From NCBI GenBank assembly GCA_021801945.1, contig JAKABE010000003.1:1-31805 (forward strand): a stretch of DNA of 31,805 bases. The letters are read 5' to 3'. Within the stretch, counting starts at the first letter, position 1. The number at the start of each line of letters is the position of its first letter. The translations under genes were made by a program, and so were the position numbers. Below are positions 14,107 through 22,172 of this stretch, piece by piece. This stretch comes from Acidobacteriota bacterium. Lineage in GTDB: Bacteria; Acidobacteriota; Terriglobia; Terriglobales; Acidobacteriaceae. The notes beneath the pieces are model-generated. The model was given only the letters and a program-made list of their open reading frames with translations, did no database searches and had not been told where the DNA came from.

Positions 14107-15411
14107 TTACGGCCCTGTCCGCACGGCCTCTCCATCCCGCAGCGCGGCCTGCCCTTTCACGACCAGCGCGTCGCCGGCATTCACCCCCGCCAGCACCGGA
14201 ATCTCGCCCCCCCGCGCCTCGGCAACCTCCACGGCCCGCTGCTCGACACGCCCATCCTTCACCAACCACACGAACGCGCGGCCACTCTTGCGTTGCACTG
14301 CGTCCTCAGGAACCACCGCCCGCGCAATCGCCCTCTTTGCCAAATCGCCGCTACGCAAGAATGCCACCTTCACTCCCATGTCCGGCAATATCCTCGGATC
14401 TAGCTTGTCGAAGGAGATCCGCACCTTCACCGTCGCCTTCTGCCGATCCGCCGTCGGAATCACCGTCCGCACGTGCGCCGGAATCCGCCAATCCGGATAA
14501 GCATCGAGCATCGCGCTCACCGGCTGCCCCGGCTCAACCCGCGCGATGTACGACTCGTTGACATCGACTTCGATCTCGAGCGATTTCATGTCAACAACGG
14601 TGGCAATGCCGGTGCGCGTATAGCCTCCGCCCGCCGACACCGGCGACACCATCTCTCCTACCTGGGCATCCTTCGAAACCACCATCCCCGCGAACGGGGC
14701 CCGAATCGTGGCATTGTCGACGTCCTGTTGGGCAACCACGATGCGTGCCTCGGCCGCCTTCACCTGCGTTTTGGCCAGCTCAAGTTGTGCCGCCAGACTG
14801 TCCGCCGTTGTCTGCGCTTGATCAAGAGCTTCCACGGTCCGTATGCCGGACTCCTGCAGCGCCCGCGCCCGCGCCAGTTCCCGCTGTGCGTTCCCCAGCC
14901 GAACCTGCAGGTCCTCAATCGCCGCCACGCTTGCATCCCGATCCGCTTTAGCCGAATCCAGCCGAACGCGCGCGTCGGATTCATCCAACTCGGCAAGCAC
15001 CTGCCCCTCGGCCACGCGCATGCCCTCTTCGGCATACATCGCCGACACTCGGCCTGTGATCTTGGCTGCAATCGTCGCACGCCGCCGTGGAGTCACATAG
15101 CCGCTGGCGTTCAGCACCGTCTCCGCAGAGGAGGTGTCCCCTGCCTTCGCCAGTGCGACCGACACCAGCGGCTTGCGGTTCTGCAGCAAATACAGCGCCG
15201 CCCCGCTCAGCAAGACCAGCAGGCCAAGCGTAGCCGAAAGCCAAGCCAGGAATTTCGTCGTCTTCCCTGGGCGGCGTAAGTTGTCGTGAATTGCCAGTGT
15301 GGACAGGTCTGGCCCGACGGCGCCCGAACCGAGATTCTTCGCCGCTGGGGTGGCGTCCTCGGCGAAACCGACCCGCCCCGCCCCCGCGCCGTCGCTGGGA
15401 TCACCGGCCAT
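14107..15411 (-). CDS. Periplasmic adaptor (membrane fusion) protein, HlyD/MacA family
   Basis: Membrane-fusion protein of 434 residues, first gene of the export operon. A polar cytoplasmic N terminus of about 55 residues precedes one transmembrane helix (about 53-73, FLAWLSATLGLLVLLSGAALYLL). A biotinyl-lipoyl half follows (GYVTPRRRATIAAKITGRVSAMYAEEGMRVAEGQVLAELDE), then a coiled-coil hairpin of about 100 residues rich in Ala, Leu, Glu and Gln, the second lipoyl half (ATIRAPFAGMVVSKDAQVGEMV), and beta-barrel and membrane-proximal domains. It would link the inner-membrane ABC complex to an outer-membrane channel. No TolC-like gene is in the window. The ATG has only a weak AGAGG upstream. Cargo unknown. 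Confidence 0.93.
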   Translation of the reverse strand: MAGDPSDGAGAGRVGFAEDATPAAKNLGSGAVGPDLSTLAIHDNLRRPGKTTKFLAWLSATLGLLVLLSGAALYLLQNRKPLVSVALAKAGDTSSAETVLNASGYVTPRRRATIAAKITGRVSAMYAEEGMRVAEGQVLAELDESDARVRLDSAKADRDASVAAIEDLQVRLGNAQRELARARALQESGIRTVEALDQAQTTADSLAAQLELAKTQVKAAEARIVVAQQDVDNATIRAPFAGMVVSKDAQVGEMVSPVSAGGGYTRTGIATVVDMKSLEIEVDVNESYIARVEPGQPVSAMLDAYPDWRIPAHVRTVIPTADRQKATVKVRISFDKLDPRILPDMGVKVAFLRSGDLAKRAIARAVVPEDAVQRKSGRAFVWLVKDGRVEQRAVEVAEARGGEIPVLAGVNAGDALVVKGQAALRDGEAVRTGP

Positions 15412-15918
15412 GCAAGCCTCTGGAGGCCCCGAGCCGATGCCTCATCCCCTGCTGTCCAGCCATGCATCGCCCAGACCTGGTGGAGGTATTTTCCCACTCA
15501 CGGCCATACAAGGCTGTGATGGCGACCACCGGCGCCGCCGTCGAGCCTGCTCCAAGGCTGGAGACTCCAGGGCCGGAGAACTGACCGGCGCAAATTTGTG
15601 TTGGTTCGGATGCCCCGAGACGGCAGTGCAGGCCACGGGAATGCCAGACTTGAACCTTATCTAAACTACGAATGCCGGCAGCATCCTTGAGAAGGCCACA
15701 CGTCTCGGACGTCATAGATGACACAAGTCGTGGCGGACTGCACCCGACACTCTGACGTTCCACCGCTCGCCCGTGAATCGGAAGAGGTTATCGGAGCGAG
15801 CTTTTTCGCCGTCGGTGAAGCCCTCACCCTTCAGACTTTCCCCAATGACCTCGATTGCTCCCTGCTGGCACTCCAAATTACCATAGTACCCAACAGTGCT
15901 CTCCTGTGGAATCTGCCA
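15412..15918. other. Divergent intergenic region
   Basis: About 500 bases between the minus-strand export operon and the plus-strand M48-like/propeller gene; promoters for both must lie here. A weak forward candidate is TTGCTC (15855-15860) with TACCAT (15879-15884). An open frame runs into the downstream gene from 15718, but its first 67 codons precede a textbook signal peptide and look non-coding. I see no RNA gene or repeat. Confidence 0.45.
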
Positions 15919-18708
15919 ATGAAACGTAAATTTCTCGTTATTCTGTTACTGACAGTGCTGGCCCATGGCGCTGCCGCCGTGGAGCCGGCTTGCATGCTGG
16001 CCATGCCGCCTCTGCGGGTAAAGAGGGCCGACATTTTCACTGATCAACAAGAGCAATGGCTCGGCGATGCCCAGGCCGCCATGATAGAGCCGCGCTACAC
16101 TCTGCTGCCCGCCAGTGAAAGCACCTACCTCGACAAGATCGGACAGCGGCTCCTCAGACAGCTCCCTCCCACTCCGATTCATTACACATTCCGCATCTAC
16201 GAATCGCCTGATCTGCGCGCCTTTTCGTTAGCTGGGGGGCATGTGTACATCAGCCGCAAATTGGTGATGGACGCGCGCAGCGAGGACGAGCTTGCCGCCA
16301 TGCTGGCGCAGGAGATCGGCAGGATTTACATCCACCATTCGGCATCCGCGGTAACGCGCCGCCTGGAGACGGTCATGCACGTCAAGAAGTTGGGGGACCG
16401 CGCCGACGTCTACAACAAGTTTGAGCTCATGCTGAACCTGCCACCCAACGATTACTCCTTCCTGTCTCCCTACGAAGAGCAGAAAGACGAGTTACTTGCT
16501 GACCGCATCGGCATCTATGCCATGATCAAGGCCGGCTACAACCCGCGGGCCTTCGCCAACTTTCTCAATCGCGTCAATGACAACGGCGGTTTCACCGGCA
16601 ATCTCTTCACCGATGCTTTTGATATGACGCCCCTCATCAGCTTACGGGTGCGCATGGCCAACAAGCTGGTTGCCTCGCTCCCGGAGAGCTGCCGGCATGT
16701 CCGCCCCGTGTTCCGTCCAGGTTTCAGGCCCTTTCAGCAGGCCATCGAGCAGAAGCGCATCAACCCTATCGTCCCGGCCACGCCGGGGCTTACCTCGATT
16801 GCGCTTCAACAGCCTATCGAACCGGCGCTAGAGAACGTCGCCATCAGCCCGGACGGCAAATACGTACTCGCCCAGGACGCTTACCAGATTCACGTACTCT
16901 CGGCCGCGCCGCTGCAATTGCGTTTTTCCATCGATGCTCTGGGGGCGGAGATGGCCAAGTTCACACCGGACTCGCAGGGCCTGGTGTTTAACTACAACGA
17001 TCTCGACGTGGAGCGATGGAAACTCGCTACTGGCCAGCCGGCGAGCATTGCAGACTTTGTTGACTACGCGGGATGCGTGCAGACGAGCTTGTCGCCGGAC
17101 GGCAACGCGCTGGCCTGCGTCACCCCCTTCGAGGACTCGGTCTGGTTAAAGCTCTACGACATCAACAGCGGCGATATGTTGTATCAGAATCTTCACTTCT
17201 GGAATAACTACTCGACACTCGGCAACTCCTATGTGCATACTTCCCAGAATTTTGAGGCCCTCATGCATTGGTCGCGTGATGGACGTTATTTCGTCGCGAC
17301 GTCTGGCGACGCGGCCATGGCCTACGATCTCCAGCGTCACACAACCGTCCACTTGGACGGCAGGCTCTCAAGTCTGGCCCAGGAACGTTTTGCCTTCGTC
17401 GGATCGGGCAACATGGTTTCCACTTGCGACTGGGGCTTTGTGCCCCTGAGCGACAATGAATCATTCACGATGTGCTACACGACGTTTCCCGGTGGGAAAA
17501 CCATCAAGAAATTCCAGTTGCAGCCTGGCTGGCTGGCGAGCGCCGCAGGAGGAGATCGCGTTCTCTTCGGGCCAGCCCCCAACGCCGCCGCTGTGCTTCT
17601 CAACCCGGCCACCGGGAAGGTTGAGGGAGAGTTTCGGGATGAGGCCTTGGATGTGCGCGGCAACGAGCTGGCGGCGGAGATTCCTGGCGGAGGCCTCGGA
17701 GTTGGGGCGTTGAACGGGAATCTTCACAGCATAACTTTACCCTTGACTCCGCTAACCACCATCCAGGCTAGCAACTTCAGCATGAATGGCCGCTACCTTG
17801 CTTTCTCGAACCTCGCGCGTGGCGGCGAATGGGATCTGTCCACCGACAAGCGGCTGGAGCTGACCTCACCGTTCCGAGCCGTTGCCGTCGCAAATACCGG
17901 CAGCCTGGAGGCCGAACCGATTGCCCGCGAGCTCAATCCATCCATCGATCCCAGCTTCGACAAGCTCACGCACAGATATGTTCCCGGGCTATCCTCGCTC
18001 GGTGATCCCCTGCAGTTCGGGACCATTCGGTACCGCATTCTGCCTCTCACCCCGCAGGGAATCTGGAATGTTGATGTCAAGCTGGAAGCCTACGACGCCC
18101 AGACCGAAAAGCTCCTATGGTCGCAGACATTTTTGGGGCCCTTACCGCAAATGGTTGAGGCTGATGGCGACCAGAGCGTCTTGATCATGAATCGCGTTGA
18201 CTGGACAGGAGGCGCGAAGCTGATTCACACCTCTGACCTGCCCTTCCAGTTCATCAATGGTCATGGAACGGTCGTCGAAGTCCTCGCCAATCGTACGGGG
18301 AAAGCAGAACATGCGTTTTTTGCTCCCCAGCTTCGCGCACAAAGTGGCGGAACCGATGAACGAACCGCTGAGTTGTTTGGCAACCTGCTGACGATTTACG
18401 GCAACAACAACGATACGACCGTCTATCGTTACTCCGACGGGAAGCGGCTCTTCGGCTTCTTCGGACGCGCCCTTGCGGGGGACGGCACTCTTGGCATGGT
18501 GGCCGCGACGAACCGCATCCAGGAACTGAACATTTTTGACACACAAGGCAAACGACTGGCGCACTATATGTTGGATCAGGCGTTGATCGCCGCGCGTTTT
18601 GTACCGGAGCGCAGGCAACTGCTGGTCCTTACAGCTGCTCAGCATGTTTATCGCATCGATCTCTCCAAGCTTTCGCGAGGCAACGAAGTTCCGCATTCAG
18701 CTCACTGA
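15919..18708 (+). CDS. Secreted M48-like (degenerate) peptidase fused to a beta-propeller
   Basis: A 929-residue exported protein. The signal peptide is MKRKFLVILLLTVLAHGAAA (1-20). Residues about 30-270 follow the M48 metallopeptidase layout: YLDKIGQRLLRQL, the strand AFSLAGGHVYISRKLV, then the motif position SEDELAAMLAQEIGRIYIHHSAS, and EEQKDELLADRIGIYAMIKAGYNPRAF with the family's third-ligand glutamate (Glu191). The zinc motif HExxH is replaced by Gln131-Glu132-Ile-Gly-Arg135, so both zinc histidines are lost and catalysis is unlikely. Residues about 290-929 form WD40/PD40-like blades (for example NVAISPDGKYVLAQD, TSLSPDGNALACVT, MHWSRDGRYFVAT). It may be a non-catalytic binding scaffold in the periplasm. 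Start: ATG 15919 with GTGGA about 8 bases upstream. The gene stands alone, followed by a strong hairpin. Confidence 0.85.
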   Translation: MKRKFLVILLLTVLAHGAAAVEPACMLAMPPLRVKRADIFTDQQEQWLGDAQAAMIEPRYTLLPASESTYLDKIGQRLLRQLPPTPIHYTFRIYESPDLRAFSLAGGHVYISRKLVMDARSEDELAAMLAQEIGRIYIHHSASAVTRRLETVMHVKKLGDRADVYNKFELMLNLPPNDYSFLSPYEEQKDELLADRIGIYAMIKAGYNPRAFANFLNRVNDNGGFTGNLFTDAFDMTPLISLRVRMANKLVASLPESCRHVRPVFRPGFRPFQQAIEQKRINPIVPATPGLTSIALQQPIEPALENVAISPDGKYVLAQDAYQIHVLSAAPLQLRFSIDALGAEMAKFTPDSQGLVFNYNDLDVERWKLATGQPASIADFVDYAGCVQTSLSPDGNALACVTPFEDSVWLKLYDINSGDMLYQNLHFWNNYSTLGNSYVHTSQNFEALMHWSRDGRYFVATSGDAAMAYDLQRHTTVHLDGRLSSLAQERFAFVGSGNMVSTCDWGFVPLSDNESFTMCYTTFPGGKTIKKFQLQPGWLASAAGGDRVLFGPAPNAAAVLLNPATGKVEGEFRDEALDVRGNELAAEIPGGGLGVGALNGNLHSITLPLTPLTTIQASNFSMNGRYLAFSNLARGGEWDLSTDKRLELTSPFRAVAVANTGSLEAEPIARELNPSIDPSFDKLTHRYVPGLSSLGDPLQFGTIRYRILPLTPQGIWNVDVKLEAYDAQTEKLLWSQTFLGPLPQMVEADGDQSVLIMNRVDWTGGAKLIHTSDLPFQFINGHGTVVEVLANRTGKAEHAFFAPQLRAQSGGTDERTAELFGNLLTIYGNNNDTTVYRYSDGKRLFGFFGRALAGDGTLGMVAATNRIQELNIFDTQGKRLAHYMLDQALIAARFVPERRQLLVLTAAQHVYRIDLSKLSRGNEVPHSAH

Positions 18709-18732
18709 TCACTTGATTCCGCACCGCGAGCG

Positions 18733-18768
18733 GGTTTCCCAGGTCCGGATTTTCGGATCTGGGAAACC
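18733..18768. terminator. Long hairpin after the M48-like/propeller gene
   Basis: A 15-bp stem (GGTTTCCCAGGTCCG pairing with CGGATCTGGGAAACC, one G-T wobble) with a 6-base loop GATTTT lies 25 bases after the stop. No T tract follows, so it may be a rho-aided terminator or a 3'-end stabiliser rather than a classic intrinsic terminator. Nothing else is convincing in 18709-18944. Confidence 0.5.
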
Positions 18769-18944
18769 GGGAAGGATAGGTCCGAATTCATCCGGACATA
18801 GACCCAGTTTCTCCGAATCATTCGAAATTCCGCGGAAACTTGACTGGAAGCCGTCGGCGAGAACGGTGCCTGAGCGCAGTCATGCCCGTTCGCATCCGAG
18901 CTTAGGCTTCCTGTTCGAGCGGCTACCGGTCTCTCAAGATCCCC

Positions 18945-19967
18945 TTAGTCGGCCCTGGTCCAGGAGTGGTCGGGATTATAAGCGGTCATCGACCGGGCGG
19001 CCTGCACCGTCTGCGAGCCCAGGTCTTTCTGATAGACCACGCCATCGGAGCCGGCGATGAAGGTCATTACACCGGACAAGCGGTACTGGGCCGGGTAAGC
19101 AAGGACTGCAAATCCTCCCGTCATTTTGCCGCCGCTGAGGTAGCTCTTGGCTCCGCCCGGCGCGTCTGGCCCCTGCGCCTTGAGGATGCGGAAGTAATAA
19201 CCGTAGAATGGCATCCGGTGGGAGGACGAGTTCGGATACCCTTCGTCCTCGGCCTCCGCCAGCAGCGGTCCTAATGGGCTCTCAACGCTGCCAGAGGCGG
19301 TGTGCCAATAGAGACCGTTTTCGTGGCCGGGGGTGCTGCGAATCCTTTGCGCATATTGCTTGACGGCCGAGCCGTCGCGCGGCTGGGCATCGTATTCCTT
19401 TTCCGCCGCCACCAGTTGTTCGCAGATCTGGATCGCCGCCAGCTCGTTCTCCCCGATCCGGCGATATGTCACTTCCTTCTCGCCTGCCGGCGTATCGAAG
19501 TACCACAGGTACCCTCGATGCGCGATGGGCAGGGGAGCCGGCCAGTTCTCCGCCCCCACGTAGAGAGTCGTCAACCCATTGCCTTCCGTGACCAGGCGGT
19601 GCATCTGCTCATACTTCTCGAGAAATTGATGCCGGTCCTGTTCATCCTGCTCCGCATGACCCGACGAGAGGATCTTCTGCGCACCCGGTCCCAGGAGTCT
19701 GGAGAGATCCATGTTGTCCCCCTGCTTGAGCGCGGCCACCAGTGCATTCACCGCCGCCTGAGCTGATGTAAAGGTCTGCTGGCCCTTCGCCGGCAGGTCC
19801 GGTGTAGGCGCCGCCAGCGAGGCCGCGGCGGAGGAGGCGCCGCCTGAAGGCTTCTGCGCGCCCGCCATCCCGATAGGTCCGAAGATTCCCAGCGCCACCA
19901 CTGCTGCGGCAAATCCGCGACAGCGCGCCTTCCGCGGGTTCGTTTGCGTGCTTTTGTACGATGCCAT
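18945..19967 (-). CDS. DUF2950-family secreted protein
   Basis: A 340-residue exported protein of the DUF2950 family. The signal peptide is MASYKSTQTNPRKARCRGFAAAVVALGIFGPIGMAGA. After an Ala/Ser/Pro linker the domain begins QQTFTSAQAAVNALVAALKQGD and contains LGPGAQKILSSG, APLPIAHRGYLWYFDTPAGEKEVTYRRIGENELAAI, the block QRIRSTPGHENGLYWHT, FYGYYFRILKAQG and the end GGFAVLAYPAQYRLSGVMTFIAGSDGVVYQKDLG. Molecular function is unknown. ATG 19967 was chosen because GGAGG lies 5 bases upstream and it begins the signal peptide; an earlier ATG at 20027 overlaps the DUF3300 stop (ATGA) and would add 20 residues. It follows the DUF3300 gene in the same unit, a pairing I recall from acidobacteria and proteobacteria. 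Confidence 0.9.
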   Translation of the reverse strand: MASYKSTQTNPRKARCRGFAAAVVALGIFGPIGMAGAQKPSGGASSAAASLAAPTPDLPAKGQQTFTSAQAAVNALVAALKQGDNMDLSRLLGPGAQKILSSGHAEQDEQDRHQFLEKYEQMHRLVTEGNGLTTLYVGAENWPAPLPIAHRGYLWYFDTPAGEKEVTYRRIGENELAAIQICEQLVAAEKEYDAQPRDGSAVKQYAQRIRSTPGHENGLYWHTASGSVESPLGPLLAEAEDEGYPNSSSHRMPFYGYYFRILKAQGPDAPGGAKSYLSGGKMTGGFAVLAYPAQYRLSGVMTFIAGSDGVVYQKDLGSQTVQAARSMTAYNPDHSWTRAD

Positions 19968-20023
19968 CGCGGCCTCCATGAGGAAACGATTCTTGCTCGA
20001 AGAGCTACCTGCCTCGGGCCACG

Positions 20024-21262
20024 TCATCGCCTCATTCCTCCCCCGCGAAAGCCCCCGCCGAAACCGCCGCCGTGGAAACCGCCGCCGAAACCACCGCGAA
20101 ACCCGCCGCCGCCGAAGCCACCGTGCATGCTCGACATTCCGCGCATGGCAAAGCCGCGCACATTACCTCCAGGCCCAAACCCGCCGAAGGCGCTGGTACG
20201 AACATTCGGCATCGGCCTGCTGGCAAAGCCGCGCATCACTCGATTCTGGCCGGCGAATCCTCTGCGAACACCGGCGTTGAACCGACCGCCGTTGCCGCCG
20301 ATAAACCCTGACCGCGCGCCCGCGCCCATGAACCGCCTTCCGTTGGCCCTTCGGAAGTTCCCATGCATGAAGCGGTTGCCGCCAAAGCCGCCTGGCCGCG
20401 CGCGAACAAACCCCTGCCGTCCACCGAAGCCTCGATAATTCCCACGCAAAAAGGCCTGCCGATCGTAGAAATCTGGGCTGCGCGAGTACCAGCGCTCACC
20501 GCCATACCAGACCCCGGGCTCCTCACCCCAGCCCAGTCCCCAATCACGACAACCCCAGCCAAATCCATCGAACGGTTCGATCCCGATCCCGATGCCAAAG
20601 GACATATAGGGCTCGTCATCCGACCACCAGGGATCGAAATCCGGCCACATCCCCACCGGATATCCATACACGTATTCGGGGTCGTAGACCGGTACGTACA
20701 CCACTTCTGGATTGGCCGGCTGAATCTGGATGTCGCCGTTGTAGTCATTCACCGTTTGTTGCGCGGTGTTCTGCAGGTTCCCGGCCTGCTGCGCATGACG
20801 GCGCATGAACTGGATGGCGTTCATCACATCCTGCGGCTGGTTGTAATTGGCGTCTCCCAACTCAGAGGTCCAGGACAGGTTCTCGTTCATGTCGGCCAGT
20901 ACGCTGGGAAAGGCCGTCAGCCCCTTCACACTGGGAGCCCAATCCTGCTTGTTCACCTTCTTGGCCAGTTTCTTTCCCTTGAGCCTGGGATGACGCGCCA
21001 GAAATCTCTCCGCTTCCACGATCTGCGTGGGATAGGTGGCGGCCGCCAGGATCTGGGCCACCAGCGAATCAGGATAGAGCGCTATGGGAGCGACGAGTTC
21101 CTGCAACTGATCGGCAGACAACGGGGCGCTCGGTGGCGCTGCGTCCGGCGGTGGCGGGGGAGGCGCCTGCTGGGCAGCCGAGGCCACCGCAAGGACGAGC
21201 CCCAGCGCCACTCCCCGCGCGATTCTCGCCGGCAAGGTCAGTATCACGTCTGGCAATTGCAT
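20024..21262 (-). CDS. DUF3300-family secreted protein with Gly-rich tail
   Basis: A 412-residue exported protein of the DUF3300 family. The signal peptide (MQLPDVILTLPARIARGVALGLVLAVASA) is followed by a Pro-rich linker and the domain: LSADQLQELVAPIALYPDSLVAQILAAATYPTQIVEAERFL, then NKQDWAPSVKGLTAFPSVLADMNENLSWTSELGDA, and IQIQPANPEVVYVPVYDPEYVYG. The last ~180 residues are low complexity, rich in Gly, Phe, Arg and Asn with repeated GGF/RGF units, ending in runs like GGGFRGGFGGGF. The function is not established; a role in the cell envelope is inferred from export and the adhesive-looking tail. ATG 21262 has GGGAGGAGCA before it. It is the first gene of a two-gene unit with DUF2950. Confidence 0.9.
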   Translation of the reverse strand: MQLPDVILTLPARIARGVALGLVLAVASAAQQAPPPPPPDAAPPSAPLSADQLQELVAPIALYPDSLVAQILAAATYPTQIVEAERFLARHPRLKGKKLAKKVNKQDWAPSVKGLTAFPSVLADMNENLSWTSELGDANYNQPQDVMNAIQFMRRHAQQAGNLQNTAQQTVNDYNGDIQIQPANPEVVYVPVYDPEYVYGYPVGMWPDFDPWWSDDEPYMSFGIGIGIEPFDGFGWGCRDWGLGWGEEPGVWYGGERWYSRSPDFYDRQAFLRGNYRGFGGRQGFVRARPGGFGGNRFMHGNFRRANGRRFMGAGARSGFIGGNGGRFNAGVRRGFAGQNRVMRGFASRPMPNVRTSAFGGFGPGGNVRGFAMRGMSSMHGGFGGGGFRGGFGGGFHGGGFGGGFRGGGMRR

Positions 21263-21727
21263 TGCTCCTCCCGCGCTCTCACCGCAGCTGCCCCAGGGGA
21301 TCAAGCTCGCCAGAGATTTTCACCGGGCAGCGCTGACACATGAGCGCCCCGTTGGCGATGCAGCTTCGATTCTGCGCACAAAAACAATAGAGTTAGATGC
21401 GGTTCCCCCGGCAGCGTTTGCCAAGTTCGTAAGGAAACGGAGTCGCTGCTTGCCGGCGATGGAGTCGCCCAATCAGGCGCTGGCCACCGCTGATTGCCAT
21501 TTCCGATGCCGGGTCGAAGCCGCTGTATTGAGCATGCGCACGCCGCTTCGCAGCGAAGGCCGAGTTCAGGCGGCGGGGACTCCGGCAGCCAAGCGTTTGT
21601 CCAGTCCAAGAGTTCTTACCCCGTTCTCATCGACGTTCTTTCAGGTATGAAACACCCTTGACGCCGAACTTTTGGGGCGCCATCGATCAGAAGCTACTGT
21701 AGAATCGCGGCTCAGGAGGAAGAACCC
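21263..21727. other. Divergent intergenic region
   Basis: 465 bases between the DUF3300 gene (-) and the small membrane protein gene (+). A -10-like TAGAAT at 21700-21705 sits just before the forward ribosome binding site, but I find no matching -35. No RNA gene, repeat or coding frame is convincing. Confidence 0.4.
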
Positions 21728-21991
21728 ATGAAACTCGACACCAAAGCTTTGGCTCTAACGGGCGCAATCCTGTGGGGAGCAATTGTTCTGCTGATGGCGC
21801 TGGCCAACCTAATCTGGAGCGGCTACGGCCATGACTTTCTTCAGATGCTTTCATCGTGGTATCCGGGTTACAACGCGGCCCGTAGCGCCGGTGAAGTGAT
21901 CATCGTGACGTTATACGCGATTGTGGACGGCCTGATTGGCGGTGCGATCTTTGGCTGCCTCTACAACGCGCTGGCGAAGTCCTCATCGTAG
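21728..21991 (+). CDS. Small holin-like membrane protein
   Basis: An 87-residue hydrophobic protein with two transmembrane segments (about 8-31, ALALTGAILWGAIVLLMALANLIW; about 55-80, AGEVIIVTLYAIVDGLIGGAIFGCLYNAL) joined by a loop SGYGHDFLQMLSSWYPGYNA. This resembles small chromosomal proteins annotated as 'bacteriophage holin family', but no lysin or phage gene is near, so a lytic role is not supported. The ribosome binding site AGGAGGAA at 21714-21721 is excellent. It is followed at 22053-22070 by a weak hairpin (AGCTTC/GAAGCT, then TCTTTC). Function unknown. Confidence 0.8.
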   Translation: MKLDTKALALTGAILWGAIVLLMALANLIWSGYGHDFLQMLSSWYPGYNAARSAGEVIIVTLYAIVDGLIGGAIFGCLYNALAKSSS

Positions 21992-22052
21992 GTAGCAACC
22001 CGCAGAACTACAGTGCAAGCAAAAACCATGGAATGGATTGGGATGTAGATAG

Positions 22053-22070
22053 AGCTTCTGGGGGGAAGCT
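22053..22070 (+). terminator. Weak hairpin terminator after the small membrane protein
   Basis: A 6-bp stem AGCTTC/GAAGCT with loop TGGGGG followed by TCTTTCACC. It is short and the T tract is interrupted, so it is only a candidate. Confidence 0.35.
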
Positions 22071-22172
22071 TCTTTCACCTATTTAATGTGCTGCTCACCG
22101 CTGGCTTCTGTGCCAACGGCATAGAGTAGAGGCCCGCTTGGAGATGATCGCGTCTGAAGTAAGCGCGCCTGC

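Noticed and set aside
13362..14561. Plus-strand open frame (399 codons) opposite the ABC ATPase and adaptor
   Set aside because: Antisense to the conserved ATPase; Pro/Arg/His-rich composition typical of a shadow frame.
15718..15918. N-terminal extension of the M48-like/propeller protein
   Set aside because: It would place 67 unconserved residues before a typical signal peptide.
21728..21991. Phage remnant suggested by the holin-like protein
   Set aside because: No other phage-related gene, integrase or attachment site is near; the gene has its own good start signals and sits among ordinary genes.
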